The position numbers were made by a program, and so were the translations under genes. From assembly GCA_028565635.1 (NCBI GenBank), contig JAOXYB010081610.1, positions 1 through 23,049 of the forward strand: a stretch of DNA of 23,049 nt, given 5' to 3'. Positions 12,401-20,565 of this stretch are shown piece by piece (position 1 is the stretch's first letter; every line of letters starts with the position of its first letter). The notes under the pieces were generated by a model that saw only the letters and a list, made by a program, of their open reading frames with translations, searched no databases and had not been told where the DNA came from. The DNA is from Phoronis ovalis (lineage: Eukaryota > Phoronida > Phoronidae).

Positions 12401-14532
12401 TGGAAAATGCCTCATGTGAACAAACACAACAATGTTGACTATTCTAAGGGACAAATTCTAAATGTGGACCATGGGAGTAACATAGTATAATCACAACATT
12501 TGTTTTCATGCTGCAAATAAAATCACTCAGATCAATGAAGAATTTCATAACTTGCATTTTATCCTATTTTTGAAACTATATAAATGTGGCTAATACAAAA
12601 AACTTAGTTTCTCAAACTTCACTCATGGATGGAGGACGAAACTTAAACATGGGCCTATTATTAATGCAGAAATCAATATTTGATGTGTCCCCAGATGTCA
12701 CGATCTAGAGTGCATCTGATTTCTTAGTAATGTTTATTGTATGTGGGCCTTTAACTTCATCTGAAAGCTATTTTTGATAAGTCTACCTCTGCATTGATCG
12801 GACATTGCAACAATTAGCACTCATAACTTACGTTGAAATCAAAATATGTAAATACTTTTTATCAGTGGTTAATGGTTTTAGGACCATTTAGTGCTTTAAA
12901 ATAACACCTCTTATATGAAGAAGTCAGTAGTTTCCATTTGAATTGGAGACAGTGTTGGTCTGGTACTGTTTTAGGCGTCTAACTGTCAAAAAGCCATGGT
13001 TGGCTGAATCGGGAGAAAAATACATTTGAGTACAGTCAATTACTGTGTTTAGTTATCTTTCATCCTTATTGTAGGCTGCGGAGAATGCTAATACTCTGGA
13101 TTATGTGACAGAATTGAATAAGCTGAAAACTAAAGATCAATTTTCAAGGGTGCTATTTTCGTGCTATGCTAAAAAGGTAAATGCTGATTCCATCTTTTGT
13201 TCATGTCATACATCCTTCTTGACAATATGATTCATTACTACACCATGTCTTATGACAATTTACACTGATAAACAACTTTGTTCTTTTGACATACGGTTTT
13301 TCTATTGGTTAATAACATCACATTTGAAGATACTGTCGAATGTGGTAGTTGATATTTTACAAAACAATCTTTGTATTTGTCAAATATCTTTGGTGGCAGT
13401 ATGGTGGCAAATCGGACCCCCAATCTAAACTCCTGATTGATGTTCAAAGGCTTTTAACCATTAGTAACATTTCACTTGTTATATTTGTGCTTTATTTATG
13501 TACTGCTTTGTTCTATTCAGGCTAATAAGCATAACAAGGCCTCTGACAGAGTCTTGGTGATCACTGATAAAATGATTTACAAACTGAACTTGAAGAAATT
13601 CAAATTGATGAAACATGGCATTCCTATCAATAATGTAAGCACCATTTCTATATTTTGTCTAAATGATTTTTTGTTCCTCAAAAATCTTTTATTTTCTTAT
13701 ATTTCGATATCCCAAAAGGAAATGTAATGAAAATAAGGCTGGACATTAAACACTGCCGTACTTTGTGCATGTGTTTGTCTGCTCTCCCGTATGATAGTTA
13801 TTATGTGATTTAATAAAATTTTGGTTGCTATATACAGCTAGTCAGCCACACTATTCGAGAGAGAGAGAGAGAGTGGGGGGGGGGCTTCCTGTATTTCAAA
13901 ATAATCATTGACTCCAACCCAGTTGTGTATCTGTTGAATTGGCAGAATGGAGATTTTGGTTTTTTAAGATGATTGAAAGTAATATATAGCAGAAAACGAG
14001 ATACAAAGCGAGAATCTCATGCTCACAGTGGAAGACTTGACAGCTATGTAGTCATAAGCTGTGGTATTAGCATTGATTGTGTTATTTGTATATTGTAGTT
14101 GACTGGTGTCAGCGTGACTCCAGATTCAGATCAGCTGGTCATTATACACTTACAGGGTGGTAATGATTTAGTGTTTTGTATACTCAGCAAGCAGCCAGGG
14201 GATAAAGTGGGTGAACTTGTTGGAATTCTCAACAGACTTTGGCAAAGGTAAAAAGAATTTTAAAATGTCATTGAATTATATAAGGGCTGTTCCAGATAAA
14301 GAGAGCAATTTTTAGTCACATTAAGCATATTAATACACGCATGCAGTAATTAATATTTATCCTGTGTTTTTGCAGGACACAAAAGCGAAATTTGCGTGTG
14401 ATAGTTAATACGCGACTGCAATGTATGTTAGGAGACAAACAACGTACCATGCAGGTGCAAGAAGAATCAGCAAGTAATGGGCCTCTGTTCAAGAAAAGTG
14501 CTGATGGAATGACTCTTTATTGTGCGAAGTAG
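3355..14532 (+). CDS. Myo1D-like: Class I unconventional myosin, MYO1D / Myo31DF-like (20 exons, 5' end missing)
   Basis: Actin-based, membrane-binding monomeric motor. Joining the 20 exons listed below gives 902 residues in one uninterrupted frame ending at TAG 14530-14532. Every intron is GT-AG and the phases agree. Numbering from the first visible residue: P-loop GESGSGKTE 1-9, switch I NDNSSRFG 55-62, an acidic TEDS-site residue E225, switch II DIYGFE 282-287, actin-binding and SH1-region motifs in 482-537, one good IQ motif (about 604-614) and one degenerate IQ (626-636), then a basic TH1 membrane-binding tail to the C-terminus. Human MYO1D is about 1006 residues with the P-loop near residue 100, so about 100 N-terminal residues lie outside the window. 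The MYO1D/MYO1G/Myo31DF group fits best by motif wording (YIAAVTN, NIICD-type loop, DYGKSIEWP). Known relatives control left-right asymmetry in flies and vertebrates; that role here is inference. Confidence 0.95.
3705..3870 (+). CDS. Myo1D-like: Myosin exon 2: switch I
   Basis: Encodes residues 32-87. Contains [20 protein letters not shown], the switch I nucleotide-binding loop, and [17 protein letters not shown]. Ends in phase 0 with LLEK. An open frame runs upstream through the intron from 3475, but that part has no myosin similarity. Confidence 0.96.
4437..4564. repeat. Perfect 4 x 32-bp minisatellite in a myosin intron
   Basis: Four identical 32-bp units start at 4437, 4469, 4501 and 4533. 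The unit begins AAAAATATCCTCAAAACATC and ends AGGAACTAACTT. No base differs among copies, suggesting a recent expansion. It lies in the 1001-bp intron between exons 2 and 3. Confidence 0.97.
4872..5021 (+). CDS. Myo1D-like: Myosin exon 3: upper 50K domain
   Basis: Encodes residues 88-137, starting [20 protein letters not shown], a strongly conserved motor segment. Phase 0 at both ends. The longest open frame over this interval is in the wrong frame; the myosin reading is the +1 neighbour. Confidence 0.95.
5116..5384 (+). mobile_element. Possible non-autonomous Helitron
   Basis: The left end reads TCTATACTACTAAAG after a host A. The right end reads CTAG before a host T, the arrangement expected of Helitron insertion between A and T. 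The left 100 bases are visibly more GC-rich than the surrounding intron. Against it: I see no convincing GC-rich hairpin just before CTAG, the usual 3' mark. A 269-bp element in the intron between exons 3 and 4 is plausible but unproven. Confidence 0.35.
5597..5716 (+). CDS. Myo1D-like: Myosin exon 4: upper 50K domain
   Basis: Encodes residues 138-177, including [14 protein letters not shown] and ending [10 protein letters not shown], the usual helix before the surface loop that follows. Phase 0 at both ends; donor GTAAAT. Confidence 0.94.
5935..6138 (+). CDS. Myo1D-like: Myosin exon 5: cardiomyopathy-loop region, TEDS site
   Basis: Encodes residues 178-245. Counting 16 residues back from NAFAK (the DALAK-equivalent, 241-245) gives E225 at the TEDS position. 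An acidic residue there is the constitutive form, so heavy-chain phosphorylation is not expected to be needed. That regulatory reading comes from family knowledge. Confidence 0.93.
6451..6593 (+). CDS. Myo1D-like: Myosin exon 6: switch II
   Basis: Encodes residues 246-292 plus two bases of S293. Contains [15 protein letters not shown] and switch [16 protein letters not shown]. Acceptor ATAATTGTAG, donor GTTTGT. Confidence 0.96.
7408..7522 (+). CDS. Myo1D-like: Myosin exon 7: relay helix
   Basis: Encodes residues 293-331. [17 protein letters not shown] is the near-invariant myosin relay helix, followed by [16 protein letters not shown]. Donor GTAAGT is a perfect consensus. Confidence 0.97.
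8273..8383 (+). CDS. Myo1D-like: Myosin exon 8: lower 50K domain
   Basis: Encodes residues 332-368, with [14 protein letters not shown] and [18 protein letters not shown]. The FNNKIICD wording resembles the fly Myo31DF form more than the vertebrate one. Phase 0 at both ends; donor GTAAGT. Confidence 0.95.
8780..8839 (+). CDS. Myo1D-like: Myosin exon 9: 20-residue exon
   Basis: Encodes residues 369-388 ([20 protein letters not shown]), which continue the lower 50K domain. The 60-bp exon was too short to stand out as an open frame and was placed by homology and by the flanking GTTTTTCAG acceptor and GTGAGT donor. Confidence 0.92.
9052..9067. repeat. 16-bp perfect palindrome
   Basis: TGATTGCATGCAATCA equals its own reverse complement. 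It lies mid-intron between exons 9 and 10. It could be a dimeric transcription-factor site or chance. Confidence 0.7.
9189..9334 (+). CDS. Myo1D-like: Myosin exon 10: lower 50K domain
   Basis: Encodes residues 389-436 plus two bases of S437. Carries [18 protein letters not shown], then [18 protein letters not shown], both strongly conserved in class I motors. Confidence 0.96.
9664..9718 (+). CDS. Myo1D-like: Myosin exon 11: loop 2 region, shortest exon
   Basis: Encodes residues 437-455 ([19 protein letters not shown]), the variable loop 2 area next to the actin interface. At 55 bp it is the shortest exon. It is supported by a pyrimidine-rich acceptor ending TTTTTAG, a GTATGT donor and exact phase fit to both neighbours. 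Confidence 0.9.
10353..10430 (+). CDS. Myo1D-like: Myosin exon 12
   Basis: Encodes residues 456-481. [16 protein letters not shown]-type wording (TKRP..A.T.F..S) is typical of class I motors just after loop 2. Phase 0 at both ends. Confidence 0.93.
10864..11030 (+). CDS. Myo1D-like: Myosin exon 13: actin-binding and SH1 helix
   Basis: Encodes residues 482-536 plus two bases of R537. Contains [16 protein letters not shown] and [17 protein letters not shown], the SH1-helix region. The usual HQVEYLGL reads HQVMYLGL, an unusual Glu-to-Met change. Confidence 0.96.
11149..11198. repeat. Two-copy 27-bp-spaced direct repeat
   Basis: GGTTTCAATATCCCCTTTTG at 11149 recurs as GGTTTCAGTATCCCCTTTTG at 11176, one base different. 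Located in the intron between exons 13 and 14; no function visible. Confidence 0.8.
11338..11545 (+). CDS. Myo1D-like: Myosin exon 14: converter and start of neck
   Basis: Encodes residues 537-606: [34 protein letters not shown] (converter end), then [20 protein letters not shown] running into the first IQ motif. Confidence 0.96.
11857..12080 (+). CDS. Myo1D-like: Myosin exon 15: IQ motifs / light-chain-binding neck
   Basis: Encodes residues 607-680 plus two bases of R681. IQ1 spans the exon junction (LQK then MWRGGAAR). IQ2, [11 protein letters not shown] (626-636), keeps the spaced arginines but has Met for Gln and Arg for Gly, as is also usual in MYO1D relatives. [12 protein letters not shown] follows. 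An ATG and open frame run 108 bases upstream into the intron with no myosin content. Confidence 0.95.
12240..12384 (+). CDS. Myo1D-like: Myosin exon 16: post-IQ and start of TH1 tail
   Basis: Encodes residues 681-729: [37 protein letters not shown]. Strongly basic, as expected for a lipid-binding class I tail. Acceptor GCTAACCAG, donor GTAAGA. Confidence 0.94.
13075..13176 (+). CDS. Myo1D-like: Myosin exon 17: TH1 domain
   Basis: Encodes residues 730-763, ending [12 protein letters not shown], matching the VLFSxxVKK-type strand of class I TH1 domains. Phase 0 at both ends. No significant open frame marks this exon; it was found by homology and splice sites (CTTATTGTAG, GTAAAT). Confidence 0.9.
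13521..13634 (+). CDS. Myo1D-like: Myosin exon 18: TH1 domain
   Basis: Encodes residues 764-801: [18 protein letters not shown] and [12 protein letters not shown], the paired strands of the TH1 PH-like fold. Lysine-rich. Phase 0 at both ends; donor GTAAGC. Confidence 0.94.
13857..13884. repeat. GA microsatellite and G tract
   Basis: Alternating GA from 13857 to 13873, one T, then ten G from 13875 to 13884. Simple repeat in the intron between exons 18 and 19. Confidence 0.95.
14099..14247 (+). CDS. Myo1D-like: Myosin exon 19: TH1 domain
   Basis: Encodes residues 802-850 plus two bases of R851: [28 protein letters not shown] and VGELVGIL, all recognisable TH1 tail segments. Acceptor TATATTGTAG. 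Confidence 0.94.
14376..14532 (+). CDS. Myo1D-like: Myosin exon 20: C-terminus and stop
   Basis: Encodes residues 851-902 and TAG (14530-14532). [18 protein letters not shown] matches the last conserved TH1 strands. The protein ends DGMTLYCAK, in step with the end of MYO1D relatives, so the stop is authentic and there is no SH3 (TH3) extension. Confidence 0.95.
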
Positions 14533-15850
14533 TCTTGTACTGGTACAAACTGAGAAAAGCTCTGAAAGAAGAATGCTGTATTATCCTAAAAGTAGTCTGA
14601 AGATCGAAAGTTAATAGCTAGATATATGTCATGTCATTGTTGTTCATATCATATACTATAGCTGCTGTGAAGTCTGAGTTGCAACAGTTTCATCATTCAT
14701 ATTACATGAGGCCATATGATGTCCTGTGATAACAGAATAGAGTACTATTGCAATAGAGTTTTGGGAGGATAAATTATTATAGCATGGGCGATAAGGGAAA
14801 AAATTGGTAAAACTTTTAGTGATAAAACTGATAAACATTTGTGTGGTAAACATCTGTATCGATACTGTTTTAAAGAAAAGTTACAACCAGTATATGCTCT
14901 GTAGCTATTTCAAGCACTATATATTAGGTATATAGGTACACAGTTTGTACGATACTACTAGGTAACATTGAGGGTAGGAATGTTATTTTCTTGAAGCAGA
15001 TGATGAGTTTTTTTAGTTCAGTCCTATACATTTCATCGCGATTCTAGAAGAATGGTTACATTATCTTACTAAAATTTGTGTTCAGACAAATCCTTTGCCA
15101 TTTGTGATATGGCTGTTTCTTTTTGTAAAGAAAATTCTTTCTGTGCATCTGCCACTGATAGTTCACGACTTTATGTAGGTGATAGAGATTGCTACTGTCT
15201 ATGTATACATACTTTACTACTTCCAAGTATACAGATGAGTAATGGGTCTCTTACTACAGAGTAAGTAGTACACATTACAGATGACGGTTATTAATAGCCA
15301 TCATACTACTAAGTGTATTTGAAGTTGGCAGTGCTAGCTTTGGTTCTAAATCTATCAATAAGCAGATTACACTACTAACCATGAGCTAACAAAAGCGACT
15401 GATTTCTACCATCTAAGTAACAGCCTGAAAGCTCACCAATTCAGTGATGTAATCAATTTAAAATTCCATAAAATTGCAGTGTGCCAATTTCTAGCAGCGT
15501 GCCTATTTTTAAACTGTCCAATAGTAAGAATAGTTGACTAGTTGACTTCTACTACTAACATTACTTACAAGTGAATTGTGTGCAGCTCGGGGCCACCAAA
15601 TGTTGTCATCTGCTTTAACGTGGAAAATTTTTAACGTAGAGTAGCTGCAAATTAAGCGAGTGTTAACAGGGTGGAAAAGAGGTTATTCAGAGTGTGTTCT
15701 CGCATTGTTAATTCCTAAAGAATATTGTTTGTAATTGAAGGTTGTGAAAACTAAATATAAATGTATTAGGCTTTGCTTACGTCATTATACATAGTTTTAT
15801 ATATATCAGAGTTTTTATACCTTGAAATTTTTACATCTACATAGAATATA
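14533..15850 (+). other. Probable 3' UTR of the myosin gene
   Basis: Follows the stop codon with no coding potential. I find no AATAAA or ATTAAA before the gene would run far into intergenic DNA. The weak variant AATATA occurs at 15845-15850, so the true end is not determined. A 62-residue open frame at 15076-15264 has no recognisable content. Confidence 0.4.
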
Positions 15851-18530
15851 AAAATGCTTTATCTATAATAACATGTTATTAGTAAGTTGTTTTGTTATGT
15901 GTTTTAAATGCTATGCTTTGTAACATACATGTGCCAAGTCTTTTACTGCATAGGTAATTTATTGTAATGCTACTTGTGACATTTTTGCCTTCTTCTATTC
16001 GGTAGAACACTGGTTATATAATGTTGTGTTGCACACAGATGCACTTCAACCAGCTCTATCTAAGAAGTCCGATTTATTTTTGCTAATATTTTTAAAATAG
16101 AAGGTGAACAAGAACCTATTATACAAAACTGATTAACTAAGATACGCAGTGTGTTAATTTGCGGAAAGTTAAAAACCAAAAAAATCCTGGGAAAAAGTAA
16201 CAGTACTAAAGATTTTTCGTGTCATGTTAAAAAAGTACAGAATGACTATACTTTTAAAGAACTACTTCGCACATGTATTTCAGGCATTGGATTGTCCGAA
16301 TCCAACATATGAAATGAAATACCTATAAAACAACTGGGATTAGAACATTTCACGTGTCACAACAACAATGATTTGTACCGGATACAAACAATGTTTCCAC
16401 TCTAAATTGGCTTCCCATCATATATTCAAGAACTTGTTTCTCAGTAGAGATCGCGTCAACTTTGTCGCTAGGATCTATGGTCCAAGCGAATCCTAGCACG
16501 GGGAATTCAAAGTCGTTTTAACTTCCAAGTCATATTTTTTAACATCTTGTTTTCGTTCAAAAAAAAATTCTTGCATCAATATTATAATTAATTATCTGTT
16601 CCTGCACTGTGAGATGAAGCGTGGAATCCAAGCCGGACATTGGTTCAAAATAATGTTTAAATAACATTATTGTTATGAAACACTTAAAAAAAACTATAAA
16701 TATAACTAGTTAATAACCTACAAGCGTTCGATCCCGGGCGTATGATAAGCCGTGAGACAGTAACGTGATCTGATAACTTTAAATTTTTTTTAAAACTATA
16801 TTTATTTTGATGGAAAATAGATCCGGTACTTGTAAAAACTTGAGTAATCTTTTGAAGCAGGATGTGTGGTAAAAAAACTATTATGACGGAATTAGAAATC
16901 CGGCACGTCTTAAATTATGTCATAATTTGATATTTGTATGCTGATGCAACAAATCGACGATTTAAAATTGCTTTATATTCAATGGCCTGAGATTTGTTGT
17001 ATGCGTGTGTTTTGGTTTTAATGCAATGATCCAGCAAGCGCTCAAATTCTAAAAATTACATGAAACTCTAAAAAACGAGCATTTCATGTCATCCACTGGT
17101 TATTTTGAAATCACGGGGTAAAAAATTCAAACCTGTAAAATCAGTGAAGAATGCAAAAAAAGTCGAGAGGTCATACGGACCATTCAGAGACCACATAAAT
17201 AGTAGGTGTGGTGATTTCTTGAAATTTAATATAAAGATTACAGGAATTGACAAAAGTAAACAGATTCACACGGGCATGCAAACCCGGGATGCAAACCAAA
17301 TCCTCCTCTTTTGTTTATTTTACCTGCAGACGTTATAAAGCACAATAAAATGTGCATAACGTTAATAACTATGGTATTCAACTGATATACAATACATTTA
17401 TTAATAAGTATACTGCAGACTAGGCAGCGTGAAAGATTCATCGTTAGGTAGGTCTGATAAATATAGCTGTAATAAAACTATACTAATTTTTAAAAAACAA
17501 AATTCATTCACCCCCTTCGAAACTTCCAAAACATGGTTAGATCATGTGTAGGTAGGCACATTGAATTATTACTAAAAGTGTTTCAGTCAAGTGCATAATA
17601 TGTGCAAGTTTGAACTTGAAACTAAATGAATATATGACATGATGGAACGCTACATGTAATTGAAATAGGATATATATAACTCTTGATTCTTATGTAACGA
17701 AAAGATAATGATAGAGTACCGTGGTTTATTGGGGTTGTTAATAACACCCTAAATTATTATTTTTTTAGAGTACCTAGATCATTACGTCATTACCATTTTA
17801 TCTAATAGTAGTAAATGCTCCTGCATTTGTAACTTCTTGATATCGGATTCTCAGCAGAAAACGGGGCCAGCAGGGTTACGGTGTGCACATCACTTGTGCA
17901 ACTGGGATGCGGATGAGGCAAGATCATTGGAGGTTAAGCAAAAGTACATTTTAAAAAAAACGCATCTGATTATTCTTATTTCGAAATTCATAGGAAGATA
18001 ATAAGACAAAAAATAAGACAGAAATTTAAAAAATATTGAATAAAAGGTGTAAGGCGAATGATAAAATATTCAGTTCCTCTAGCTTCCCGCGTGGTTTGTT
18101 TTGCATTTTTAAATATACTCGATGGCATTAACCGGTTAATTAGAGGACCCACGTAATGAATAATTTTATACGTATAACTTTAGATTTCAACTTAACCCTT
18201 CTGAATTGAAATATGTATATAGTATGTTTTCTATACTTCTACATTGGACTGTTAAGGCGACACAGAACAAAACTACGCATAACAAATAGATTGTATTAGC
18301 AACCAACAACGATGTAAAGGCAGAAAAATACGAGTTTCTATATATAGGTTAACTGAATCGCATTTTGCACTTTTTTATTTCTATACATTATATAAAAATC
18401 TGCGCAAATCCGAATGAAAAATAACAAAACTGGCACGCTGATGATGTTATGTGAAAATCCTTTAGTTTATAAATTTCCGCGAAATTTCCACAGATCTAGG
18501 ATAATTTATTAATATTGTCGAGAATGAAAT
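15851..18530. other. AT-rich intergenic DNA
   Basis: No gene recognised on either strand. Items seen: an 8-bp inverted repeat GCTAGGAT/ATCCTAGC (16467-16474 and 16490-16497), an isolated GTTCGATCCC resembling a tRNA B box near 16728, and a 77-residue lysine-rich open frame at 17105-17338 that I do not recognise. It has no clear signal peptide, domain or splice context. Confidence 0.55.
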
Positions 18531-18540
18531 TTAAGTAAAA

Positions 18541-18937
18541 CTACATCGAAATGCGGTTAGACGTAAAACCCAAACTGTCCAAACGACGTAAAAATAGATG
18601 TACACACTGAAAACAAAATGGGCAACGGTTAATTTAAACAAACTACATCGGTTAGACGTAAAACCCATGAAAACTGTCCAAAAGACGTAAAAATAGATGT
18701 ACACACTGGAAACAAAATGGGCAACGGTTAATTTAAACAAACTACATCGGTTAGACGTAAAAACCATGAAAACTGTCCAAACGACGTAAAAATAGATGTA
18801 CACACTGAAAACAAAATGGGCAACGGTTAATTTAAACAAACTACATCGGTTAGACGTAAAACCCATGAAAACTGTCCAAAAGACGTAAAAATAGATGTAC
18901 ACACTGGAAACAAAATGGACAACAGTTAATTTAAACT
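18541..18937. repeat. 99-bp minisatellite, four copies in A-B-A-B order
   Basis: CTACATCG recurs at 18541, 18643, 18742 and 18841, giving 99-bp spacing after a slightly diverged first unit (102 bp). Copies 1 and 3 share CAAACGACG and CACTGAAAAC; copies 2 and 4 share CAAAAGACG and CACTGGAAAC. The array is therefore two tandem copies of a 198-bp dimer. Since 99 is divisible by three, a 137-residue open frame persists on the minus strand (18531-18944); I treat that as a by-product. The array ends about 100 bp upstream of the NOTUM-like gene. Confidence 0.95.
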
Positions 18938-19020
18938 GTGACATTATTCTTTGCGTGACAGCTACGGAAAAAAAATATTGTGAATAGTAAAATTCGTAGA
19001 TTTTTAATACAACTATTCTA

Positions 19021-19040
19021 TTTGTTTTAGAAACGTGACC
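19021..19040 (+). promoter_or_regulatory. Possible 5' UTR splice acceptor and strong start context
   Basis: TTTGTTTTAG (19021-19030) looks like a 3' splice site, directly followed by AAACGTGACC and ATGG at 19041. The start has A at -3 and G at +4, a strong animal initiation context. If the acceptor is used, a non-coding first exon lies upstream, possibly beyond the 99-bp repeat array. Confidence 0.4.
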
Positions 19041-19196
19041 ATGGTAGTGACAGTTTTAATGCTACTGATGTTTATCAGTGGCTGTGTGGCTCCTCCTCCT
19101 GCTCCCACTCCTCTAAAAAGACACGTACTCTCCAATTCGTGCGTTGGACAAACGGTATGCACGGATGGATCTCCATATGCGTTTTATCACACATCC
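19041..19196 (+). CDS. NOTUM/PAE-like exon 1: signal peptide and N-terminus
   Basis: 52 codons from ATG 19041 to TCC, donor GTGAGT at 19197. Encodes the signal peptide, PPPAPTPLKRH and CTDGSPYAFYHTS. I chose ATG 19041 because the in-frame GTG at 19035 is not an animal start and the ATG context is strong. Confidence 0.8.
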
Positions 19197-20565
19197 GTGA
19201 GTACTAACATGCTACTTTAATTATGTACATTTCTATTCAAGTGATACTTTTATTCCACGACATGTTTACAAGAACTTTTATATGCGGCAACAAATAATTA
19301 CTATATTCATGCGAATTAATAAATGTAAATGAAGTATATATTGCGTTTAGTTAACAGTATGTCATGACTTGCATGGATGTGCATTATCTAATATAAAATA
19401 GTCCAACAGATATACTGTAAGTTGCATTTCGTTCCTAGCAGTGGTTAAAGCTCTCTGTATCTTTGTTTTACCCAGTTAACGTACCTTGTATTCCTTTTTT
19501 ATTTTCAGACCCCTCCCATAGGGGCTGGCGACAAAGTACTGATATTCCTGGATGATAGTGGCCCCGGTGTTTGCATTAACGAAGCCTCGTGCCTTGCTAA
19601 ATGTGCCGCCAATGCAGACTCTTGTACGGCTCCAACCACCGACCCTTTTCTATACAATGACGAAGGAGTGAATTCTGATAGCATGATACATAACGTTGGG
19701 GTTTATGACTACTTCAAGGTGTTCCTCCCTGGTTGCACTAACGATTACTTTGCTGGGGATAAGTATCACCCTACATCTAGTCTATGGTTCCGTGGTAAAG
19801 AATGCGTTTACTGTCACGATTCTTCAACTCGTAGCACACTTTAACTTACTCGCAGCCTCTGAAGTTTTGCTAGCTGGAGCTGGTACTGGGGCTAATGGCG
19901 TCGTAGCCAACTGCGATTATTTAGTTGACCTTTTACAGGCCGAGGCTGCAAGAGCAGGATCATCTGCCCCACCAGTGAAATGTGCAGCCGATGGTCCAAC
20001 ACTTTATGGCGCGCTTGGAGCAGCCCATCCTGATTGTACGTTTTTTGATTCGTTTGACTGGGTTGCTTTTCTCCGATACTTTAACCTTCAACTGGATGAA
20101 TCATGCGATGCAGCGTTTAACTGTCGTGCAGATATCGCTGAAAACTGTTTCACATTTGACCCTGCATGGAAGGAAATTTCTGCTCCTCTGTTTCTTGGAG
20201 CCAGCGTTTTCGACCCTGTAATGCTGGGCCTATTCTGTCCAGGTACCACCAATGTTCCGCCACTTTTCCCTGTTTGGAGAAATGGCATCATAAGCATATT
20301 TGAAGATATGCAAACGAATAAAACAAACTCTGGTGTCTGGTCACCTGGTTGTTTTAATTGGCATCAGCTCATTAAGAAGGAGGGAACATACGATTTGTTA
20401 GGTGCGGGATGTGAGAGTGTTACTTATTCTGAAGTCTTGAATAACTGGTTAGTTGGCAATGCCATGACTCACGTGTGGGACGAATGTGACGATGCCAATG
20501 TGAGCCCAACGAACCAATGCAACTACCAGTGTAAAACAGTTGAAAATCATTTGTCACTGCCATAA
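19041..20565 (+). CDS. NOTUM / pectin-acetylesterase-family secreted protein, probable pseudoenzyme, frame broken in exon 2
   Basis: Two exons (19041-19196, 19509-20565) encode about 403 residues if the frame break at 19797-19800 is ignored, the usual family length. A hydrophobic signal peptide MVVTVLMLLMFISGCVA is followed by a proline-rich stretch and CTDGSPYAFYH, the family's opening motif (CNDGSPxxYY in NOTUM). Family landmarks follow: VFLPGCTNDYFAGD, FRGK, VLLAGAGTGANGV, LFLGASVFDPVML and SPGCFNWHQ. In active members the nucleophile motif reads GSSAGG; here it is GAGTGA (19876-19893), with Gly at the nucleophile position. The LEGG oxyanion loop reads LDDSGPG (19548-19568). The Asp equivalent (20212-20214) remains, and a His (20362-20364) is present but one residue out of step. 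Many cysteines and two N-glycosylation sequons (NKT 20317, NVS 20497) fit a secreted protein. Membership is family-level inference; loss of activity is inferred from the residues. Confidence 0.75.
19509..19844 (+). CDS. NOTUM/PAE-like exon 2, first frame
   Basis: Acceptor TTATTTTCAG, then TPPIGAGDKVLIFLDDSG, many cysteines, VFLPGCTNDYFAGD and LWFRGK. Read straight on, this frame stops at TAA 19842-19844, giving a 163-residue truncated product. Family similarity stops at FRGK (to 19799) and resumes in the next frame. Confidence 0.75.
   Translation, partial: TPPIGAGDKVLIFLDDSGPGVCINEASCLAKCAANADSCTAPTTDPFLYNDEGVNSDSMIHNVGVYDYFKVFLPGCTNDYFAGDKYHPTSSLWFRGKECVYCHDSSTRSTL
19801..20565 (+). CDS. 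NOTUM/PAE-like exon 2, second frame to the stop
   Basis: From AAT 19801 the +1 frame gives NAFTVTILQLVAHFNLL and VLLAGAGTGANGVVANC, continuing 254 residues to TAA 20563-20565 without a stop. The frame is open further upstream to 19696, but that part has no family similarity. Codon use and cysteine density match the first frame, so both are parts of one gene. Confidence 0.75.
   Translation, partial: NAFTVTILQLVAHFNLLAASEVLLAGAGTGANGVVANCDYLVDLLQAEAARAGSSAPPVKCAADGPTLYGALGAAHPDCTFFDSFDWVAFLRYFNLQLDESCDAAFNCRADIAENCFTFDPAWKEISAPLFLGASVFDPVMLGLFCPGTTNVPPLFPVWRNGIISIFEDMQTNKTNSGVWSPGCFNWHQLIKKEGTYDLLGAGCESVTYSEVLNNWLVGNAMTHVWDECDDANVSPTNQCNYQCKTVENHLSLP

Noticed and set aside
15076-15264. 62-residue cysteine-containing open frame in the myosin 3' region
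   Set aside because: No family resemblance and no strong start; it lies in probable 3' UTR.
16720-16760. tRNA gene suggested by GTTCGATCCC
   Set aside because: No A box, acceptor stem or cloverleaf upstream; at most a relic of a tRNA-derived element.
17105-17338. 77-residue lysine-rich open frame
   Set aside because: No recognised domain, no splice or promoter context, and composition explained by A-rich DNA.
18531-18944. 137-residue minus-strand open frame with repeated VYIYFYV segments
   Set aside because: It is exactly the 99-bp tandem repeat read in one frame; 99 is a multiple of three, so openness is automatic. No start context or family similarity.
20088-20297. Minus-strand 69-residue open frame
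   Set aside because: Shadow of the NOTUM/PAE-like exon, which has clear family motifs on the plus strand.
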